Below, in pieces: positions 56,630-64,000 of a DNA stretch of 64,000 bases. The first letter of the stretch is position 1, and each line of letters opens with the position of its first letter. The notes under the pieces are model-generated. The model saw nothing but the letters and a program-made list of their open reading frames with translations, made no database searches and was not told the DNA's origin. Location: contig OX465600.1 of assembly GCA_950022295.1 (NCBI GenBank), positions 1,736,001 through 1,800,000 of the forward strand. Reading direction: 5' to 3'. Position numbers and translations under genes: made by a program. The DNA comes from Bromus sterilis (lineage: Eukaryota > Streptophyta > Magnoliopsida > Poales > Poaceae).

Positions 56630-57682
56630 GAAGCAGATGACCACCGAAGCGGAGACGGACAACGCTTTCGGGGCGATCAGTGGTGGTCCGACCGACCTGA
56701 AGATTGCCATAGCCAGCTCCGTCGAGCCCATATCCATGGCCGAATCCGAACCAACATCTTCCGGCAGACCGGAAGCCGCCGTCGACCCAAGTTAAAGGCG
56801 GCTTCGAATTGCCATTGTCTGTCTACGGCGTGGTTGCTGCCCGGGACTCCGTCGATCACAACCGCAACTATCTCTTCTGTTCCACTAGGGAACGGAGCGA
56901 AATCATATGGCAACAAGTAAGCATATATATCATCTTTGCTTTTCATTTTTATATTAGGGATGTTGCTAGCTAGCATATGCATCCTTCCTGAGTCTGGTGA
57001 TTCATCTCTCTTGTTGATAATGATGGTGTGACTGACCGACGAGTGCTTGCAGGATCCATTTCTGCGCTTGATTGGGCCGTCCCGTGCGATTCTATGTCAA
57101 GAACCGGTTCACTTTGAAGTTCAACTAAGAGTTAAACGAGGAGAAGCGTCTCTAGACAGAGCGTTGATCACCGCGACGCAGTATTGCCCGCGGTAATGTC
57201 CTGGTGTGGACACCATTTGATTTGAGAACCGCTTCTGCAAAATAGAGCTATGCATGGCGGTGCTTGCAAGGACTATCCAGGCCACAATCTGTAGCATCCG
57301 CGTTGTCAAACAAGGGACACGGCAGCGCGTTGAACATCGATGCCGAGTGGCTTGCTCGACAACATCATACACCGAAATGATCGTCGATGGTAAAGAATCT
57401 TATGTTGTTGATGCTCCATGTCATGAAGTCGTGATGCTTGATCCTGGTATAGAAGCAACGCCCATGGGTTCAGATGGTTACCTTGATCTATCGAGGCGTG
57501 TGGTCTCCGTGCCGCTCATCCTCTGGTGATTTCACTGCGCAAGGACATGTCTCCTTGGCACCCAAATCTTTTGGCTTCACCGTGAGGAAATTTAGTGTTG
57601 GTGATGCTCAGCTTGAGATTAGTGTTGCTTGGTCCATGCTCGTCGAGGACAAGGATGATATCTTGAGACCGGTGGGTTCTTG
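56630..57682 (+). pseudogene. DUF6598 pseudogene, copy C
   Basis: A possible N-terminal remnant opens at 56638 (MTTEAETDNAFGAISGG) and runs to a stop near 56794. In another frame GGFELPLSVYGVVAARDSVD and DHNRNYLFCSTRERSE follow, up to a donor near 56917. The exon-3 part starts after TTGCAG at 57052 with DPFLRLIGPSRAILCQ and hits a TAA at about 57197. It resumes as FENRFCKIELCMAVLARTIQ, CRVACSTTSYTEMIVDG and GYLDLSRRVVSV, then shifts frame again into AQGHVSLAPKSFGF and LEISVAWSMLVED. The MHFTH segment is missing. Several independent lesions mark an old pseudogene. Confidence 0.85.
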
Positions 57683-57689
57683 AAACCTC

Positions 57690-59761
57690 CACATTGAGGC
57701 AATATATGTTTACCTGGAGATTTCGAAGCAAAGCCTTGATGATGCGTGTAAATGTTCGTTTGCTCGACTATGTATAAGTTAGGTTGCGCCATTCGACGCA
57801 TGAGTTATTGAAATTATTGTCATTATACTGTGTGATTCGTCCGTGAAGACCTTATAGCTCATGGTATCCGACTGTTCTTTGTAAGGTAAATGTATGTCGA
57901 GTAAAGCATACCTTTGTCTCGGCATCTGACTTTGTGTGCATAAAGATTTCGTTGTTGTAGTACGTTGAACAATGATTCAGTCTGCCGCAACTAGATGGGG
58001 GCTACATTCTTGGCTTTTGCAAGAAGATTCCTGACTTTGGTGCTTCCAATTTGAAAATAAATATTTTTGTGTATTAATTTCCGGTAAAGGTCGTGTATGT
58101 ATTTCGATTTCTTCATGCACGCAATGTAAGGCAAGTTTCTTGTCGGTTTCCTAGGTAGAGGAAGCCAACAGTGACGATCGTCAGGTTGGATGAGAAAGGA
58201 AGATGCGAGGAACCAAGCTGGCAAACGCCTTGGTGTGAGCAGAGCATTTCATCTTCATTGCTAAGCCAGGCCAGGATTTAAATTTAGGTGATGGCGTGGA
58301 CAAAAACAGAGTTGACGATGGCCATGCCTACAGGGATCGAGGTCACCATCCGTACCTCGCATGATTTATTTATTTATTTATTTTATTAAAATTAGTTTAA
58401 TGTGTTAAATTTCGTCCATTTGGTTGTGAATACATTGAAATTTAACAAACTAAATTTTGTTCAGGTGAAGCTAGGCCATAATTTCGCCGGGTCGTAGGGG
58501 TCCTTAATGTCCCTGCTTCCAAGGTTGCGATGGAGGAAGAGGGGGAAGATGGAGATCAAGTTCGGTTCAAGCTCATCACTGATAGAGACTATAGCCCATC
58601 GATGGTCTATATTGTACAGGTTGCGGCTCGACACCTGACCGGCAGATACCCCGCCGATAACATATGCAGCTCAATGATCAGATTGTAATCATCAAAACCA
58701 GAGATTCCATGTGAAAACAAATACTCCCAAGTCCCAAGCTGCCAGAGTATGATGCAAGTATGTATACATAGCCAGGCAGGCAGAGCAAGGCAAAGAGCCC
58801 CTGTCAAGAAGCTATGATTTGGTCTCGCTCAATACAACGCCATCACGTACGATAACAGACAGTTAGTTATACAGCACAGCAGACCAAGAATTCCAGTTTT
58901 CTTTTCTTTTTTTTGCCGGTTAACAGAGTTATACTCTGCTTACCCGCAAAAAAAACAGAGTATACTCTGCTGCTACGCCATCACCTACATCTTCCTTTGC
59001 AGCAGCAGCAGCAGCAGAGTATATATAATACATACCGTTTCCATACAAATTAATTCCAGTTAGCACTGACCCGGCACCAAACCGGCCGTGTCCCTCTCTC
59101 ATCACCATCAGGAACAGGGGACAGGGAGCAACGAAAAACTTTCCAACCATAAAAAGAATCATCCGGATCCGACCGACCGACGCATGTTGGACGGTGATAT
59201 TAGGCTACACCAAGCATTAGCAATGACCATTCGTTCATTGCCACCTTTCTTTCATGTGTGCAGTCATGAGTCACCTTTCTTTCTTCTTCATGGTGAATCA
59301 GGAGGAGCTCATGAGCCTCTCTCACACCTTCCTTCCTTCGCAAGGTGGATCGGAATCAGCAGGAGGAGCACAACATGGAAACGTAACGGTTAGAACAACA
59401 CAACTCGGTATCTTCTGCAGACAAAACTGCAGGAGGAGATGCTGACTGACTGCCCAGCCACAGGGTAGTGTTTGCTTGCCCTGCGCCAACACAGCAGCCA
59501 CTTCTTCCATCCTGGACCAGCAAGGAAATGTGACTTCTTTCTTCTAAGGAAAAACATCTAACAACACAACTACTACCTAGTGTAAGGCATAGTACAGCGA
59601 CCAGTCGACCGGCTCCAGCATACAACAGCCTCCCACACGGTCAACGACAGCGCTAACAACAGACAGTAAGCTGGAGCGAAAGTGAGAGCACACGCACGCA
59701 CGTACAATGTCTACACAGCATGCCTGGCTTGCTCATCAGGATTTTTTTTTCTCCCCAGCTC
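57690..59761. other. Intergenic and 3' flank of the repeat-protein gene
   Basis: Nothing convincing is seen from 57690 to 58900. From about 58900 to 59761 the sequence is likely the 3' UTR and downstream region of the minus-strand gene. It holds a GCA/CAG microsatellite at about 59000-59017. Overlapping short frames around 59090-59620 have no domain. Confidence 0.4.
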
Positions 59762-62700
59762 CTATGACGGCAGGTCCCACACATTGATCACTTCTGGCCA
59801 AAAAAAGAAGGAAAAATGGTTGTTTGAGTAAGTGGCAAACATGACCTGAAAATAACTAGCAGCAGAGCAAAACTGTAGAGTTCATTCTAGTTGAATAAAG
59901 CATGTTGTTCAAAGTACACATGAAGAAAGCCCAACTCCCAACTTATGATTGATAAACTATAGTATGCATACAGACTCCTCTTGCAATAAAAGGAAAATGC
60001 ATGCAGACTGTCCACCTAAAGAAATGGCCTGCAATTATATCGCTGAATTGGAAGCAGAAATGGTAGAAAGATCTGTGTATGGAACTGGAAGTGTACTCTG
60101 AACAAGAATAAGAGATGGTATTCCTATTGAAGCAGAACCCTCTATATCCAAATAGCAAGCCCCCACTAACATATTTCTCTCAACATGCAAGCATGCCACC
60201 TCATCATTCAACATGCATGATAAAAAGCCCACCTCAACATCCCACTATTGCATAATAAAAATCCACTCTTAACATGCAGCATGCATGTATGCATGGGAAT
60301 TTCTATTCTATTATGTTTCAACCCTCAATCACTATTATTTCAATTATTCAAGTTTCATTGAACCAAAAATTTCATTGAAATATATTGCAAGAAAAACCCG
60401 CAACAACGTGCAGGGCATGATCTAGTATAATGGAAAACACAGGTCCACCTAAAGAAATGGCCTGCAATTTTATCACTAAATCCTGGGTTGCCATGATCCA
60501 TGTGGACATGCAAATCCATCCAAAACCCATTTCAAAGAAAATAAAAAGCTTGAAAAAAAACAGAGCAAATGTCTCCAGGGCACGAATGTTCTGCTACAGG
60601 CAGCTAGTGGCCATGCATGCCAGCTATCATGCGCATGTACCTATGTGGCTTGGTCCAAAAGTTCAACAGGATATCAGCATTAGTACATATTAATCGAGTA
60701 GCCAGGAAAGCGCAACCACAAGTTAACTAATCTACACAAGCTTCATCTACATATATATGGTAAAAAATTGAGACAAACCAAGTTGGCAACGCTCCAGTTT
60801 CAGCAAGAACAAACATAAAAACTGGGAAAGGAAATGTGCACATTTCCAGAAGCGGGAGAGCTTACCTAATGGTATCTTGTCAAACGCACCATATAGGACG
60901 CCATCATCACTGGGAATTCCCTGGTGAAATGAGAATCTGTTTCAGTATCTTAAAGAGATAACGAAAAAAGAAGAATACAGGACAGAAATGCTATGGTGCC
61001 GATCAGTCAGAGAAGAGCAATGACAAAATATGAGGTACTCCCGCAAAAAAAAAAGAGAGACAAAATATGAGGTACTGGCAGATTTGATAATTACCCCTTG
61101 AGTATGTGACTAATTATCTTCAGACAAGAACAAGGTGTGGTAGTGACAGATGCCAATAAGAGCATGAACAGACTAATTTGGTAATTACCCCTTGAGCATG
61201 TGACTATAATCATTGATGAGAAGTGCAACCCATAGTATTAAAGCAAGTTGTACAATAACAGTGTTCCCCTTTCTAGCGTAGATGCTTTACTAGTAGCATG
61301 AAGAATAATGAACAAAAATGAGGGCAGTGTATATTCTTTCTAAACATCCATCTCACCTGTGCATTGACAGCTCCCATTCCAGTCCACCTATTTCTGAAAT
61401 CTAGTGTGGTCGATGAAGAAGATGCTGGGATGTTAGTCTGATGGTCAGGAAAGCTTGCGGCTTGCTCGTCTTGAGAACACATATGTTCTAGCAGAAAATT
61501 ATCCATGTGTAAGGCATCACTTCTGTATAGTGGACATGTTCAAATGTGAAGGGTTGTCCCCTGCCCCTTGAGACTTATGACAAAACGATCTAAGAAAGCT
61601 TACTTGGGTTCTAAAAACTCTCTGGTGTCAGAGGACTGCTCTTCATAATCGTCATCATCATCGTCGTCCAGATTAATTATGGGAATCATCATTTGGCGAT
61701 TGTCCAGACTGTGAAGTGTAGCTCGCCTATCTGCAGCCTGATCTAAAATCATTTGCCCATCCTTTAACTGACCCCCATCAGCTGCAGGTTTGTCTGCACC
61801 ATTAGCCAGCAGCATCTGTTCATCGTTCAGATCATAATGATCCAAGTCATGCACAACAGTAACATGATCTAGAAGCATTTCCTCATCCTTTATCCGGTGA
61901 TTAACGTCAGGGTTTACATCTGTAGCATGATCAGGTAGCAACTGCTCACCATTCACATGGTAAATGTCCAGAACATGCACATCAGTGCCCTGATTTGGAA
62001 GAATTTGCTCATTCTCCATCTGGTGGTCATGATCCATGTGCTCCTCTGCCTCTTCCTTTATGAGTATTTCCTCATTGTCTAGAGGAATTTTCTCATTCTC
62101 CACCTGCTCCTCTGCATCTTGGTCTAATAGTGTTTCCTCATTGTTTAGAAGCATTTGCTCGTCCTCCAACTGTTGATCACCATGTTCAAGCTCATCGGCA
62201 CTCTGATTTATAAGCATCTGCTCGCTATTCTGATCATTCTTATCCAAGTCATGTGTGTCAATGCCCTGATTTAGAAGCACCTGACCATCTAACTGTTGGT
62301 TTTCATCTGAATGTTTATCTTGAACTTGAGTATCTGGAGGATCATAGTGTGCTTGTTGGCTCATCTGACCAACTAAATCAGGCAGAGAATCACAACCATG
62401 GTCTTCAGGAGGATCAACGGGCATCTCAGGGATTTCACTGCTCTCACGAGGTCCATCGACATTGAGGTCAAAAATTTGATACCAAGATGGCAGCTCTTCT
62501 TCATCTCTGGTGGGATCACTATCAGCAGCTTCAATTTCAATTTGTGGAGTTTCCTCGACAAGTTCAGTTTCAAGTTCACTTTGCGGAGCCTCCAATTCAC
62601 CTGCCACTTGAAATTCAGTTTCAAGTTCACTTTGCGGAGCATCCATTTCACCTGCCACTTGAAGTTCAATTTCAAGTTCACTGTGCGGAGCGTCCATTTC

Positions 62701-63996
62701 ACCTGCCACTTGAAGTTCAGTTTCAAATTCAGTTTGCGGAGCCTCCATTTCACCTGCAACTTGAAGTTCGGTTTCAAGCTCACTTTGCGGAGCGTCCGTT
62801 TCACCTGCCACTTGAAGTTCAATTTCAAGTTCACTGTGCGGAGCGTCCATTTCACCTGCCACTTGAAGTTCAGTTTCAAATTCAGTTTGCGGAGCCTCCA
62901 TTTCACCTGCAACTTGAAGTTCGGTTTCAAGTTCACTTTGCGGAGCGTCCGTTTCAACTGCCACTTGAAGTTCAGCTTCAAGTTCAATTTGTGGAGCCTC
63001 CCTTTCACCTGCCACTTGGAGTTCCGCTTCAAGTTCGCTTTGAGTAGTCTCCATTTCCACTGCAACTTGAAGTTCGGTTTCAAGTTCACTTTGCAGAGCC
63101 TCCATTTCACCTGCCACTTGAAGTTCAGCTTCAAGTTCACTTTGTGGAGCCTCCCTTTCACCTGCCACTTGAAGTTCAGCTTCAAGTTCGCTTTGAGGAG
63201 CCTCCATTTCCACTGCAACTTGAAGTTCAGTTTCAAGTTCACTTTCCAGAGCCTCCATTTCACCTGCCACCTGAGGTTCAGCTTCAAGTTCACTTTGCGG
63301 AGCCTCCATTTCACCTGCAACCTGAGGTTCAGCTTCAAGTTCACTTTGCGGAGCCTCCATTTCACCTGCAACCTGAGGTTCAGCTTCAAGTTCACTTTGC
63401 GGAGCCTCCATTTCACCTGCAACCTGAGGTTCAGCTTCAAGTTCACTTTGCGGAGCCTCCATTTCACCTGCAACCTGAGGTTCAGCTTCAAGTTCACTTT
63501 GTGGAGCCTCCATTTCACAGGCAACCTGAGGTTCAGCTTCAAGTTCACTTTGCGGAGCCTCCATTTCACCTGCAACCTGAGGTTCAGCTTCAAGTTCGCT
63601 TTGCGGAACCTCCGTTTCACTTCTAACAAGTTCGATTCCACATTCACTTTGCGGAGCTTCCATTTCACCTCTAACTTCAAGTTCAGTCTCAGGTTGACTT
63701 TGCAGAGCCTCCGTTTCACCTCTAACTTCAGAACAACCACTGTTGTCAACCACAGGTTCAATCAGGCGTGCATCCACACACGCAACGCCCGCCTCCATGT
63801 CCTCCTCGACGTCGGTGAGCTGGGACTGCGTGTGCACCGGTTCCTCAACGGGCTCTGACGGATGAACATCCACCATGGGCAGTTGGTGGCTGGCATTAAT
63901 TTCACCAGCTGCATCTGCATCATTCAAGCCATCAACAGCAGCAGCAGCAGCATCCTCATCTCCACAGATCTCCTGGCCATTGTCCTCTGTTTCCAT
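59762..63996 (-). CDS. Acidic 17-residue-repeat protein, C-terminal four exons (5' end may be outside)
   Basis: Minus-strand exons 63996-61604, 61522-61357, 60920-60866 and 59793-59762 join in phase through GT-AG introns into 881 codons plus stop. ATG at 63996 may be the start or an internal Met, as the window ends 4 bases further. Order: acidic Ala-rich N-terminus; about 23 copies of a 17-residue repeat near GEMEAPQSELEAEPQVA (about residues 90-482); SWYQIFDLNVDGP; a second looser acidic region with NEEILLDQ-like, DEQMLL-like and LDNRQM-like repeats; an Asp-rich run (IINLDDDDDDD); then EPKSDALHMDNFLLEHMCSQ, NRWTGMGAVNAQ, GIPSDDGVLYGAFDKIPL and EVINVWDLPS. The conserved-looking tail across small exons suggests a genuine host gene. 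No known domain is recognised. The composition suggests a disordered, perhaps nuclear, protein. Function unknown. Confidence 0.8.
60150..60425. mobile_element. Helitron-like 3' end in the last intron
   Basis: Ends with a short hairpin, CCCGCA-ACAACG-TGCAGGG (60397-60415), then CATGAT and CTAG at 60422-60425 followed by T, the layout of a Helitron 3' terminus. The segment to its left is AT-rich and non-coding; the 5' TC end was not fixed. Flanking it, TCCACCTAAAGAAATGGCCT occurs at about 60012 and again at 60444, suggesting a duplicated intron segment. Confidence 0.5.
62550..63725 (-). repeat. 51-bp coding tandem repeat, about 23 units
   Basis: Units of 51 bp encode 17 residues. The 5' block on the gene strand (63260-63640) is nearly identical unit to unit (EMEAPQSELEAEPQVA). 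The 3' block (62580-63250) is more varied (ELQVA, ETDAPQ, EMDAPHSELEI), and a three-unit higher-order pattern (TDAPQS / MEAPQTEFE / MDAPHSELEI) is itself repeated. There are no frameshifts, so expansion occurred in register. Confidence 0.92.
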
Positions 63997-64000
63997 CTCT

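Noticed and set aside
57991..58224. 77-codon minus-strand frame
   Set aside because: No recognised motif, partner exon or homology signal.
62373..63858. 462-codon and 486-codon frames over the 17-residue repeat
   Set aside because: They are by-products of a stop-free 51-bp repeat; only the frame that joins the downstream exons is supported.
1..64000. CRISPR arrays, operons or bacterial-type defence systems
   Set aside because: The tandem repeats found are eukaryotic microsatellites, minisatellites and transposon parts; genes have spliceosomal introns and no cas-like proteins are present.

Overview
The window reads as nuclear DNA of a Pooideae grass, most likely Triticeae (wheat, Aegilops or barley type). 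The evidence is the dense nested transposons, numerous TA-flanked Stowaway MITEs with CTCCCTCCG-type ends, a CACTA element with the grass-type CACTAGTAGAAAA terminus and CCGGTT-rich subterminal repeats, GC-rich first exons, GT-AG introns and a grass-expanded DUF6598 gene family. There is no sign of bacterial organisation. All gene models come from reading frames and splice signals only.

Layout. 0-7 kb: a decayed DUF6598 gene relic at the left edge, AT-rich repetitive sequence, a small hAT-type MITE, and subterminal-repeat debris of other CACTA families. 6.9 kb: an intact tRNA-Gln(UUG). 7.1-10.4 kb: a duplicated non-coding block, one copy of which is split by a poly-A retroelement with a 12-bp target duplication, followed by a degenerate repeat array that leads into the promoter of an auxin response factor. 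10.6-13.6 kb: a two-exon clade-C ARF (B3 plus ARF domains, miR160 target, no PB1 domain). 16.5-17.4 kb: a minus-strand two-exon gene for a small protein with an OCTOPUS/DUF740-like Cys/His motif. 19-28 kb: gene-poor, with LINE fragments, MITEs and a diverged repeat of several kilobases whose halves lie at about 21-23.8 and 25.4-28 kb.

28.17-43.42 kb: one complete 15.2-kb CACTA transposon with a 3-bp target duplication (ATC). It carries a small coiled-coil/membrane protein gene, a TnpD-type transposase interrupted by one nonsense codon, and a second gene ending in a Ulp1-like cysteine protease domain that is broken by frameshifts and stops. A 3.7-kb solo LTR with a perfect CTGCG duplication sits inside it.

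46.7-57.7 kb: a DUF6598 cluster. One three-exon copy is nearly intact, with a 4.7-kb intron full of MITEs and a LINE fragment, and two copies are clear pseudogenes. Copia and class II debris separate them. 59.8-64 kb: the 3' part of a minus-strand multi-exon gene. Its main exon encodes about 23 copies of an acidic 17-residue repeat, and a Helitron-like end lies in its last intron.

The host genes do not form a pathway. The ARF is a predicted auxin-response repressor under miR160 control; the DUF6598 copies are a rapidly decaying tandem family; the rest is transposon biology. The most distinctive items are the exactly delimited nested CACTA/solo-LTR structure, the long 17-residue repeat protein, the ARF upstream repeat array, and the unexplained duplicated region at 21-28 kb.
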